7,469 bases of DNA, from the NCBI GenBank assembly GCA_964606085.1, contig CAZSFD010000141.1, forward strand, positions 1-7,469, read 5' to 3'. The number at the start of each line of letters is the position of its first letter. Position 1 is the stretch's first letter. The translations under genes were made by a program, and so were the position numbers. Positions 1-5,963 of this stretch are shown one piece after another. The notes below the pieces were generated by a model, which saw nothing but the letters and a program-made list of their open reading frames with translations, did not search any database and was not told where the DNA came from. The DNA comes from CAIQJJ01 sp964606085. GTDB taxonomy: Bacteria; Chloroflexota; Anaerolineae; Anaerolineales; UBA4823.

Positions 1-518
1 CATAGCTGCACATTTTCGAGCTGATCGGTGCTCCAGGCGTAGCCGCGGATTTTGCCCTCCCGCGCCACATCTTCCAGGGCTTCGCGCAGCGCCAGGGCCT
101 GCTCGGTGGGACAATCGCCCAGGTGAAACTGGAACAGGTCCACGTAGTCGGTTTTCAGACGCCGCAGGCTGGTTTCCAGCGACCGGCGCATATTGGCGGG
201 GCTGGTGTCGGTTTGGGAAAGGTCTTGCTGTTGGGGGTCGTAGATTTTGCCAAATTTGGTGGCGATTACCACCCGTTGGCGCTGCCCGGCAAACGCCTGG
301 CCCAAAATATCTTCTGAGCGGCCGTAGACGTTGGCTGTGTCGAAATAAGTTACCCCCAAATCCAGGGCGTGGTGCAGCGCCCGGATCGATTCGGCGTCAT
401 CCACCTCGCCCCATCCCACATAGATGCCGCGTTCCATCAGGTGCCCGCCAATCGGCCAGCAGCCAAACCCCAGGGCGCTGACCTGAATGCCACTCGTTCC
501 AAGCTGACGATACAACAT
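1..518 (-). CDS. Aldo/keto reductase, N-terminal 172 residues (runs off the left edge)
   Basis: This gene encodes a cytosolic NAD(P)H-dependent oxidoreductase that reduces aldehydes or ketones; the substrate cannot be told from sequence. The translation opens with MLYRQLGTSGIQVSALGFG, the usual beta-strand start of the family. The four catalytic positions are visible: Asp60 and Tyr65 in FDTANVYG, Lys88 in ATKFGK, and His132 in DLFQFHLGD. The frame is open to base 1, so roughly the second half, including the C-terminal cofactor-binding part, lies outside the window. ATG at 518 is chosen because AAGGAG (530-525) sits six bases upstream and the protein begins exactly where the family does. It follows the LuxR-type regulator on the same strand after a 99-bp gap and could be co-transcribed or separately expressed. 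The family is certain; the physiological role is unknown. Confidence 0.93.
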   Translation of the reverse strand, partial: MLYRQLGTSGIQVSALGFGCWPIGGHLMERGIYVGWGEVDDAESIRALHHALDLGVTYFDTANVYGRSEDILGQAFAGQRQRVVIATKFGKIYDPQQQDLSQTDTSPANMRRSLETSLRRLKTDYVDLFQFHLGDCPTEQALALREALEDVAREGKIRGYAWSTDQLENVQL

Positions 519-524
519 GGTTCA

Positions 525-530
525 CTCCTT
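525..530 (-). promoter_or_regulatory. Shine-Dalgarno sequence of the aldo/keto reductase
   Basis: On the minus strand AAGGAG lies six bases before the ATG at 518. It is a near-consensus ribosome binding site and fixes that start codon. Confidence 0.8.
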
Positions 531-565
531 ACAATGATTTGCAGCAAGTTTATCCACGTTCAGCG

Positions 566-597
566 TTTTCGACAGTGGCCGAAAGGCGTATTTTCGG
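566..597. repeat. Mutually exclusive short inverted repeats in the gap between the LuxR regulator and the aldo/keto reductase
   Basis: The 99-bp gap 519-617 contains three related blocks. TTTTCG (566-571) can pair with CGAAA (580-584), while CCGAAA (579-584) can instead pair with TTTCGG (592-597). The stems are only 5 to 6 bp and have no following T-run. They might be a weak transcriptional terminator or attenuator after the regulator gene, or mean nothing. No convincing promoter for the reductase was found here; TAAACT and GATAAA occur but without a matching -35 box. Confidence 0.25.
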
Positions 598-617
598 TTG
601 ATGCGCGCAGGAAATGC

Positions 618-2081
618 TTACAATAACCCCACTTCACGGGCACGCGCCAGCGCTTGGGTGCGGTTATGCGTGCCCAACTTGGTGAAGATGTTGTTCAGGT
701 GTTTTTTCACCGTTCCCAGGCTGATTACCAAATTGGCGGCAATTTCCTGATTGGAAGCGCCCGCGGCAATCTGGCGCAGCACCTCTACCTCGCGTTGTGT
801 CAATGGGTTGATTTGCGTGGCCTGGCGCAGTTGATCGAGCCTGGGGTAATCGGCCAGGATGCCCGGCGGGATGGCCTCTACCCAGCGCGTCACCGTTTGG
901 CGTTGCCCGCTTTGCAGCAGGGGCAGACCTAGCCGAACGATCCAATCCGCCGCCAGGCGGTAATCGCGAAGCCCCAGCACTTCGTCAATGGCGCATTCGG
1001 TGTAATCGTTTTGCAGGTACCAATTGGCGGCGCGGCGGCGCAGCCCGACTGATTGGCCCGGGTAGCGCTGCTCAAGCTTCTGGCGCAGCAGATCGGCAAA
1101 CAGGTGGTGATAGCGATACCAGATGCGCTCATCATCCAGCTGGACGATGAACAGGTTGGCGCGCTCCAGGTATTCGAGCATATCCTGACCGTTGTGTTCG
1201 CCAGTCACCACATCGCACAGCGCACCCGCCAGCGATGGCAAAATGGACGTTTGCAGCAAGAAACGGCGCACGGTTTCGGGCTGGCTTTCAATCACTTCTT
1301 CGAGCAGGTAATCGGCAATCAGGCGGTGGTTGCCGCTCAGGTTGCGGATAAAATCGGTCACTTCGGAATAGGGCGTGTTACGCAGCGAAAGCACCGCCAG
1401 CTTTAGCCCGGCAATCCAGCCTTCGGTACGGGCTTCGAGCGTGTCAACCGCTTCACCAGAGAGCGTTTCACCGGCGGACTGTTCCAAATAAGCGACGATT
1501 TCGTCGCGGCTGAAGCGCAAATCGTCGGCTCTGATTTCGGCCAACGCTTCTTGCAGCCGCCAGCGCGCCAGCGGCAGGGGCGGGTCGCTGCGGGTGGAGA
1601 GAATGATGTGCAGTTGCGGCGGTCGGTGTTGGATCAGGAATACCACGATTTCGTGTACGGCCTGGGTGGTGATGATATGGTAATCTTCCAAAATCACGAT
1701 CAGCGGTGCCGGGCAGCGCTCGATGGATTCTAGCAACCCTGGCAGCACATCCTGGGGTGGAGAGCTTGCCAACGCCGTCCGGGTTTTTGCCAGGATGCCC
1801 GCAGCCCACGGTTCGAGCGCGCCGGCCAGGTAGCCTAAGAAGCGCGCCGGGTCGTTGTCTTCTGCTTCCAGCGACAGCCAGGCCAACGACCATCCGTTGC
1901 CCATCAGGGATTGGTTCCATGCGCTCAGCAAGGTGGTTTTGCCAAACCCGGCCGGGGCAGAAACCAGCGTCAACGGATACGCCAGGCCGGCGGAGAGTTT
2001 TTGCAGCAGGCGCGGACGTGCCACCAGGTCGGGGCGCAGGTGGGGGATGTAGAACTTCGTGGCGAGCAGGGAAAGGGTCAT
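618..2081 (-). CDS. MalT-type (LAL) LuxR-family ATPase regulator lacking the TPR region
   Basis: This is a transcription regulator of the MalT/LAL type, in which nucleotide binding by a STAND-type ATPase controls a C-terminal DNA-binding domain. The protein has 487 residues. SAPAGFGKTT (41-50) is the Walker A loop and PLIVILEDYH (126-135) is Walker B. LSTRSDPPLPLARWR (161-175) and EGWIAGLKLA (220-229) are typical MalT-family stretches. A winged-helix-like part with the usual IWYRYHHLFADLLR (320-333) follows. A helical stretch ends at PPGILADYPRLDQLRQ (405-420). The LuxR helix-turn-helix then starts at once (NPLTQREVEVLRQIAAG, 425-441; GTVKKHLNNIFTKL, 456-469). Family members are usually near 900 residues with a long TPR sensor region here, which is missing although the frame is intact. 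ATG at 2081 begins the family motif TLSLLATKFYIPHLRP; a longer frame to GTG 2213 lacks homology-like sequence and contains the promoter. It lies after the two-component pair. Confidence 0.9.
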   Translation of the reverse strand: MTLSLLATKFYIPHLRPDLVARPRLLQKLSAGLAYPLTLVSAPAGFGKTTLLSAWNQSLMGNGWSLAWLSLEAEDNDPARFLGYLAGALEPWAAGILAKTRTALASSPPQDVLPGLLESIERCPAPLIVILEDYHIITTQAVHEIVVFLIQHRPPQLHIILSTRSDPPLPLARWRLQEALAEIRADDLRFSRDEIVAYLEQSAGETLSGEAVDTLEARTEGWIAGLKLAVLSLRNTPYSEVTDFIRNLSGNHRLIADYLLEEVIESQPETVRRFLLQTSILPSLAGALCDVVTGEHNGQDMLEYLERANLFIVQLDDERIWYRYHHLFADLLRQKLEQRYPGQSVGLRRRAANWYLQNDYTECAIDEVLGLRDYRLAADWIVRLGLPLLQSGQRQTVTRWVEAIPPGILADYPRLDQLRQATQINPLTQREVEVLRQIAAGASNQEIAANLVISLGTVKKHLNNIFTKLGTHNRTQALARAREVGLL

Positions 2082-2098
2082 AGGCGTGAATTGTCCTG

Positions 2099-2127
2099 AG
2101 TATAAAACAGGATGACGACGCATGCAA
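2099..2127 (-). promoter_or_regulatory. Candidate sigma-70 promoter of the MalT-type regulator
   Basis: On the minus strand TTGCAT (2127-2122) and TATACT (2104-2099) are separated by exactly 17 bases. The -10 box matches five of six consensus positions and the -35 box three. The start of transcription would fall near 2092, only about 11 bases before ATG 2081. The transcript would therefore be nearly leaderless, and the AGGA at 2097-2094 would be left outside or at its very end. The promoter lies inside the in-frame extension up to 2213, which argues against that longer start. Confidence 0.5.
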
Positions 2128-2147
2128 AAAGGATTTCGTCCTTTTGC
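2124..2147. repeat. Inverted repeat overlapping the -35 box of the MalT-type regulator promoter
   Basis: GCAAAAAGGA (2124-2133) and TCCTTTTGC (2139-2147) pair around a five-base TTTCG loop, with one unpaired A. The repeat begins within the -35 hexamer and extends upstream. It could be an operator for this regulator or its NarL-type neighbour, or a weak terminator ending the kinase/response-regulator transcript (72 bases after that stop). The stem is A/T-rich and no long T-run follows, so terminator function is doubtful. Confidence 0.4.
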
Positions 2148-2219
2148 TGCGTTGCGGTTCGCGCCTTGTACTGCCAACCAGGGGCAAATGGGGAATGGAA
2201 AAGTCAGCGACACGCCTAT

Positions 2220-2879
2220 CTAGGGCAGCCAGCCTTTTTGGGCCGCGGCGGCCACGGCGGCGGCGCGTGAATCGACCCCCAATTTTTGATAAATGCTCGC
2301 CAGGTGGGCTTTGACCGTGCGTTCGGTGATGCCCAGGTGGTAGGCAATCTCTTTGTTGCGTTCGCCGCGCGCCGCGGCTTGCAGCACGGCCAATTCGCGC
2401 TCGGTCAGGGCCGCATCGCTGGAGGGCTGCGCCGAAGAGGGCGTGGGAGCCGCCGCGCCTGCGGCAGTTGCCAGCACACGTGCCAGCAGTTCGGGTTTGA
2501 GCAGCGTTTCGCCTTTGGCGGCGGCGTAAATGGTACCCAGCAGGTTTTCGCGGCTGGTATCTTTGAGCAGATAGCCGCGTGCCCCGGCCTGCAAGCCGCG
2601 CAGCATCAAATCATCTTCGTTGAAGGTGGTCAGGATAACGATGGCGATGCCGGGGTGGTCGCGCCGCAAGTGGCCGATGGCGGTGATGCCATCCATGTGG
2701 GGCATTTGCAAATCCATCAGAATCACGTCGGGTTTGAGTTCAGGCACCAGCCGCAGGCAGGCGGCGCCATCGGCGGCTTCGCCCACCACCTCGATATGTT
2801 CAGCATTCTCCAGGATCAGCGCCAGCCCCTCGCGCACGATGAGATGGTCTTCCACAATCATCACTCGAATTGGGTTCAT
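2220..2879 (-). CDS. NarL/FixJ-family two-component response regulator
   Basis: This is a cytosolic DNA-binding response regulator of 219 residues, a normal length for the NarL family. The receiver domain spans about residues 4-120. It has the acidic pair Glu10-Asp11, the phospho-acceptor Asp56 in ILMDLQMPHMDG, the switch Thr84/Thr85 and Lys106 in GYLLKD. An Ala/Pro/Ser-rich linker (about 137-156) leads to the LuxR helix-turn-helix (LTERELAVLQAAARGERNKE, 158-177; TERTVKAHLASIYQKLGV, 185-202). Its ATG overlaps the kinase stop as ATGA, and GGGAG lies seven bases upstream inside the kinase gene, so translation is probably coupled. The kinase encoded just upstream is its likely phosphodonor. Target genes cannot be read from sequence; the kinase promoter, the divergent membrane gene and the following regulator are the natural candidates. 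Confidence 0.96.
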   Translation of the reverse strand: MNPIRVMIVEDHLIVREGLALILENAEHIEVVGEAADGAACLRLVPELKPDVILMDLQMPHMDGITAIGHLRRDHPGIAIVILTTFNEDDLMLRGLQAGARGYLLKDTSRENLLGTIYAAAKGETLLKPELLARVLATAAGAAAPTPSSAQPSSDAALTERELAVLQAAARGERNKEIAYHLGITERTVKAHLASIYQKLGVDSRAAAVAAAAQKGWLP

Positions 2880-4084
2880 GCGGTTTCTCCCGTCGGAACT
2901 TGCGGCAGGCGCAAACGCACCAGCGTTCCGCTTCCTGGCTGCGATTCTATCTCCAGCAAGCCGCCGGTCAGCCGGGCGCGTTCGCGCATCCCCACCAGGC
3001 CGTAATGCCCTGCGGCGGCGCTTTCATCGGCGGCAAAACCCTTGCCATGATCACGCACTTCTAACACCAGTTCGCCGGAAACCAGGCCAAAACGCACTTT
3101 GGCCTGGCTGGCCTGGGCATGACGGGCGATGTTTGCCAGCGCCTCGCTCAAGATGCGTAACACGTGTTCGCTAAGTTCGCCTGGCAAGCAGGTATCGTTC
3201 AAATTGAGTTCCAGCGAGCAGGGGATACCGGTGGCCTGGGTGAAACGTTCGACTTTCTCTCGCACAGACTCGGTCAGGTTTTCGGGGGCGGCGCGCAGGT
3301 CGTCTATGGCGGCGCGCGACTCGGCCAGGGTGGCGTGGGCGCGCGTGATGGCCTGTTCGGTGATGGACAGGGCGCGTTCCATGCGCCCGGCCCGCAGGTG
3401 CATTTTGACCGCTTCCAGTTGCAGCGACAGCCCGGCCACGCCCTGCGCCAGGGTGTCGTGCAGTTCACGCGCCATGCGTTGGCGCTCAGTTTGCAGGGTC
3501 AACTGCTCAATTTTGGCCGTAGATGCCGTCAGGAGGGCGTTGGCGCTTTCGAGCGTTTCGGCCAGTTCAAGCGCCTTTTGCTTTTGCGCCAACTGCTGGT
3601 TGAACATCACCAACAAGGTGATCACAAACCCGCCATTGATCCCCAGAGTAAGCAAAGCGCTGCCAAATTCACCAGCAGGCACCAGAAAATAGATCAGAAT
3701 CATCCCGAAAACGCCGTACACTAGGCTCAGGTACAGGGCGCGGCGGGTGTTGCCCCACAGCCCAATCGTTTCGCCAATCATCGTCAGGATCATCGCGCCG
3801 ATGATGGTGGCAGCAGCCGGCAGCCCACGTACGATGAAAATGGTTGCTAAGATCAACAGGGTTTGCAGCGGGTAAAAGACAACGTGAATGCGGGGATGGT
3901 TGTAGTAGCGCACATACACCCAGTACATCACCAGGTGCAGGCCCAGCGCGGCCAGAAAGACTGCCAGGCGTGTCCAGGCCTCGGCGGCCCACAGCGCCGC
4001 AGCGCCAATCACAGCCACGATGCCCAGGATGAGCGTGATGAAGATATAAAATGGCAGGCCAACGAAAGAAAGCTTGTTTTCCAT
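2876..4084 (-). CDS. Membrane sensor histidine kinase of the NarX/DesK (HisKA_3) type
   Basis: This is an inner-membrane sensor kinase of 402 residues, the partner of the response regulator that follows. Residues about 10-162 form roughly six hydrophobic segments joined by short loops, with no large extracytoplasmic domain. The signal is therefore probably sensed in or at the membrane. A helical linker with heptad-like spacing (about 163-200) leads to the HisKA_3 dimerisation motif ERQRMARELHDTLAQGV, with phospho-acceptor His209. The ATPase part has the N box SEALANIARHA (Asn318), the G1 box DHGKGF (Asp345) and GHYGLVGMRERA (359-370). ATG at 4084 is chosen because MENKLSF leads straight into the first membrane helix; the frame continues to 4240, but that part crosses a palindrome and promoter-like sequence. 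No Shine-Dalgarno precedes 4084. The stop overlaps the next start by four bases. The ligand is unknown. Confidence 0.94.
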   Translation of the reverse strand: MENKLSFVGLPFYIFITLILGIVAVIGAAALWAAEAWTRLAVFLAALGLHLVMYWVYVRYYNHPRIHVVFYPLQTLLILATIFIVRGLPAAATIIGAMILTMIGETIGLWGNTRRALYLSLVYGVFGMILIYFLVPAGEFGSALLTLGINGGFVITLLVMFNQQLAQKQKALELAETLESANALLTASTAKIEQLTLQTERQRMARELHDTLAQGVAGLSLQLEAVKMHLRAGRMERALSITEQAITRAHATLAESRAAIDDLRAAPENLTESVREKVERFTQATGIPCSLELNLNDTCLPGELSEHVLRILSEALANIARHAQASQAKVRFGLVSGELVLEVRDHGKGFAADESAAAGHYGLVGMRERARLTGGLLEIESQPGSGTLVRLRLPQVPTGETA

Positions 4085-4091
4085 GCCATAG

Positions 4092-4121
4092 ATTTTACTG
4101 TAAGACGCTGCCTGGTGTATT
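4092..4121 (-). promoter_or_regulatory. Possible promoter of the kinase/response-regulator operon
   Basis: On the minus strand TAAAAT (4097-4092) is a five-of-six match to the -10 box. With an 18-base spacer, AATACA (4121-4116) gives a weak -35. Transcription would start at about 4085, at the kinase ATG, consistent with a leaderless message and the missing Shine-Dalgarno. The 27-bp palindrome abuts the upstream edge, as expected for an activated promoter with a poor -35 box. Confidence 0.35.
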
Positions 4122-4148
4122 GTCCAACCGGACAGTGTCCAGTTGGAC
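4122..4148. repeat. 27-bp nested palindrome, candidate operator in the divergent intergenic region
   Basis: GTCCAAC (4122-4128) pairs with GTTGGAC (4142-4148), and inside it GGACA (4130-4134) pairs with TGTCC (4136-4140). The only symmetry breaks are one C/A pair (4129/4141) and the central G. Read as half-sites the region is TGTCC-GGACA-TGTCC-GGAC in alternating orientation starting at 4121, so it could bind two dimers. It lies just upstream of the kinase promoter region and about 80 bases before the divergent membrane protein start. The symmetry resembles TetR-family operators, but no TetR gene is in the window, and the NarL-type regulator is another candidate. Confidence 0.6.
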
Positions 4149-4214
4149 GCGCCCTGGCGCAGGTTTGGCCGATGCACAATTTTTAGGCGGCGGGTAAACT
4201 GCTGAAAAACAATG

Positions 4215-4220
4215 AAAGGA
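4215..4220 (+). promoter_or_regulatory. Shine-Dalgarno sequence of the plus-strand membrane protein
   Basis: AAAGGA lies eight bases before ATG 4229. It is only two bases before the in-frame TTG at 4223, which decides for the ATG. Confidence 0.65.
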
Positions 4221-4228
4221 ATTTGGCA

Positions 4229-4825
4229 ATGAAACAACAAAAAATATCTTCCTGGGCGGCCTATCTGAGCGCGGCGGCGGGGCTTGGCTCGTTAATCGTG
4301 GCGTTTGGTCTGATCGGCCCGGCGGCCCTGGCAGACCGGGCGCTGCTGGTGGAAATGGCGCGGCAGAACCCCACGCCATTGCTGCTGCAAGATGGCATCA
4401 AGTTCATCTCTGGCGCGCTGGCCCTGGTGCTGATCGCTGCGCTATACCGCAGCCTTCGCCCTGCTGCACCGAAGCGGAGTTTGCTGGCTGCCTTGTGTGG
4501 CGTTGGGTCGGTGCTGGCGCTGTTGATCAACGCCAGCCTGAGCCTCTACGCTACCACCCAGGCCAATAGCCTGGCTCAGGGCGAACAACTCAACGCCCTG
4601 ATTGGCCTGCTGGGAATGCTCAGCATCTTCCTCAATGGCCCGTGGTATGGCCTGACCAGTTGGGCGGCGCTGAAAAGCCGCGCCTGGCCCGCTCCCCTGG
4701 CCTATTTGGGGATTGGGATGGGGCTGCTCAGCCTGCTGCCTTTCCTGGGCATCTTTGTGCTGCTGTTCAGCCTGATCTGGCTGCCCTGGTTGGGGCGGGT
4801 GATGGGTGAGGTAGGTGGCAGGTAG
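4229..4825 (+). CDS. Six-helix integral membrane protein of unknown function (DUF4386-like)
   Basis: This is a 198-residue, very hydrophobic protein, surely in the cytoplasmic membrane. Hydrophobic segments lie at about 10-33, 56-73, 84-107, 121-146, 155-172 and 173-190, giving six predicted helices. The loop after the first helix (PAALADRALLVEMARQNPTP, 31-50) and the short basic loop RSLRPAAPKRS (74-84) are typical of DUF4386-like proteins, but the assignment rests on general resemblance only. No catalytic or metal-binding motif is apparent. It is the only complete gene on the plus strand, diverges from the histidine kinase across the 27-bp palindrome, and ends ten bases before a strong hairpin, so it is a single-gene transcript. 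The shared intergenic region suggests it may be regulated by, or feed into, the two-component system. The function is unknown. Confidence 0.85.
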   Translation: MKQQKISSWAAYLSAAAGLGSLIVAFGLIGPAALADRALLVEMARQNPTPLLLQDGIKFISGALALVLIAALYRSLRPAAPKRSLLAALCGVGSVLALLINASLSLYATTQANSLAQGEQLNALIGLLGMLSIFLNGPWYGLTSWAALKSRAWPAPLAYLGIGMGLLSLLPFLGIFVLLFSLIWLPWLGRVMGEVGGR

Positions 4826-4834
4826 AAGCAACAG

Positions 4835-4854
4835 AAACCCGCTTAAGCGGGTTT
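4835..4854 (+). terminator. Probable terminator of the membrane protein gene (perfect 20-bp palindrome)
   Basis: AAACCCGCTT pairs perfectly with AAGCGGGTTT ten bases after the stop codon. In practice the stem is about eight pairs around a four-base TTAA loop, ending in GGGTTT on the plus strand and flanked by A and T on both sides, so it could also act on the minus strand. The T-run is short. Confidence 0.65.
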
Positions 4855-4865
4855 GGAGCTTTCTC

Positions 4866-4889
4866 AGCCGCCGATTGAAATCGGCGGCT
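4866..4889. terminator. Second hairpin between convergent genes, possible terminator for the minus strand
   Basis: AGCCGCCGATT and AATCGGCGGCT pair over 11 bases with only GA between them (a slightly larger loop in practice). It lies 15 bases beyond the stop codon of the minus-strand protease relic and just past the first hairpin. The stem is very G+C-rich but no clear T-run follows on either strand. It may be a terminator or a transcript-stabilising 3' end. Confidence 0.45.
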
Positions 4890-4904
4890 CTTCGATGGTT
4901 GCTG

Positions 4905-5600
4905 TCATTCTGTCGCTTTCCAGATCGGGTCGCTCAGCAGCAGGAGCACCACGAGCGCGCCCAGTAGCATGGCGGGGATGCCAATTCCGAAAGAGAGCAG
5001 GATGTTGCTGGGCCTGAACAGCATCAGCATGAAGAAACTCAAGGATTGATTGCAGAGGGCGTGCAGGTAGGCTGCCGTCCAGTCGCCTTTCGACTTGAGT
5101 ACGACATAGCCGAGGAAATAAGCCAGGATGACGCATACAATGGTCATGGCGATAGAACCGATCACCGGCTGACCGGGATAGTTATACCCCATCCAGATGA
5201 TCGGCCAATGCCAGACGCCCCAGATCACACTCAGCAAGAAGATGCCGCGGATGCGACCGAGGCGGATCAGTTCGGTTTGCAGGTAGCCGCGCCAACCGTA
5301 ATCCTCGCCCAGGGAGATGATCAGCCCGAGGAATGGCCCAACGATAGCGAACTGATGACGGCGGTCTGCTGAGGCTGCCCGATCCCGGCGACGGCCCCGG
5401 CCAGGTAGAACAGGGTCAGCGCAAGGTAAAAATAGACGAACCAGTGGGATATGGAATGGTTCGTCTGGTAATACAGGGGCTTTCCCTGAAGAAAAAGACA
5501 CCCAGGAGCATGGCCGAGAAGGCCGGCAGCAGCATTTGGAATTGCATCAGCAAAGGCGCGGCAGGATTGGTTAAACCGCTGCTGGCGTTTTGGAAGAGTA
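4905..5600 (-). pseudogene. CPBP-family intramembrane protease (CAAX protease-like), 5'-truncated and frameshifted
   Basis: Intact relatives are multi-helix membrane proteases or protease-like proteins of the CAAX/Abi (CPBP) family. The relic shows GEDYGWRGYLQ (the EExxxR-type motif, with Asp in the second acidic position), GVWHWPIIW with the first His, and AAYLHALCNQ (HxxxN), followed by a final hydrophobic helix and DPIWKATE. Upstream parts lie in two other frames: MLLPAFSAMLLGVFFFRESP up to about 5476, then LYYQTNHSISHWFVYFYLAL up to about 5352. Restoring one base in the GGGG run at 5476-5479 (plus strand) and one near 5352 would join all three. The normal first membrane helix and start codon are absent, because upstream sequence is of adenylyltransferase type in the same frame. 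The last segment alone (5354-4905) keeps all catalytic motifs. The family is certain; loss of function is likely. Confidence 0.8.
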
Positions 5601-5963
5601 ACAGTTCGCCGCGGTGCAACTGCTTGGCGCAGTACACGGCGTTGAACCAGAAGGACTCTAACGTCTGCTGAAACTCCTCGGCAGACGGCGGGGGCGCCGG
5701 GGGCAGCGGGCCGGGTTCGGGCAAAGGGGGGATGCGGCCATCTTTGTCGAGCAGCACGCGCACGCCGCGGTAAACGATATCGGGGATTTGCCCGGCGGCC
5801 AGGATATGCGGCAGGGCGTTCAGCACCCCCACGGGGTTGAAGACAAAATCTACCTGCACACCGCCCTCGAACAGCGCAGGCGCTCGGGGTCGCCGGTGAC
5901 GGTGCGCCCGGCCTGCGACAGCCACAGCGGGCCAATCTGCGTCAGCCAGGAAACAGCTCTGTT
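5601..5963 (-). pseudogene. 3' fragment of an ANT(6)-like (streptomycin adenylyltransferase-type) nucleotidyltransferase
   Basis: Family members transfer AMP to aminoglycosides or unknown substrates. The fragment reads WLTQIGPLWLSQAGRTVTGD, then after a one-base loss near 5874 continues as LFEGGVQVDFVFNPV, DIVYRGVRVLLDKDG, a Pro-rich stretch, and PSAEEFQQTLESFWFNAVYC followed by AKQLHRGELLLF. The order of strand, VxVLLDKD and EFW...K.L.R.E matches the middle of proteins such as AadK as I recall them. The N-terminal catalytic core (GSR loop and acidic residues) is missing: the frame is closed by TAA at 5966-5964 with no start codon before the homologous part. Near 5600 the sequence passes in frame into the CPBP protease relic, so the normal C-terminal half is also gone. 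It is a non-functional remnant. The family call is fairly confident; the original substrate is unknown. Confidence 0.68.

Noticed and set aside
1468..2187. 239-residue minus-strand frame overlapping the MalT-type regulator
   Set aside because: Out of frame with Walker A and B and rich in Arg/Pro/Gly; a shadow frame.
2082..2213. In-frame extension of the MalT-type regulator to GTG 2213 (44 extra residues)
   Set aside because: No Shine-Dalgarno, sequence unlike the family N-terminus, and it contains the better promoter and an inverted repeat. The family start motif begins at ATG 2081.
2286..3005. 239-residue open frame on the plus strand opposite the response regulator
   Set aside because: It is antisense to clear receiver and helix-turn-helix motifs. 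The product is Gly/Gln/His-rich with no recognisable domain, as expected for the shadow of a G+C-rich gene.
4223..4228. TTG at 4223 as start of the plus-strand membrane protein
   Set aside because: Only two bases from AAAGGA, too close for a ribosome; ATG 4229 is at eight bases.
4085..4240. In-frame extension of the histidine kinase to 4240
   Set aside because: It would translate through the 27-bp palindrome, the promoter-like boxes and the ribosome binding site of the divergent gene. The first membrane helix begins right after Met at 4084.
5321..5935. Separate 204-residue gene in the second minus-strand frame over the relic
   Set aside because: Only its last part (LYYQTNHSISHWF onward) is protein-like, and that belongs to the frameshifted protease. 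The rest is Arg/Ala/Pro-rich out-of-frame sequence.
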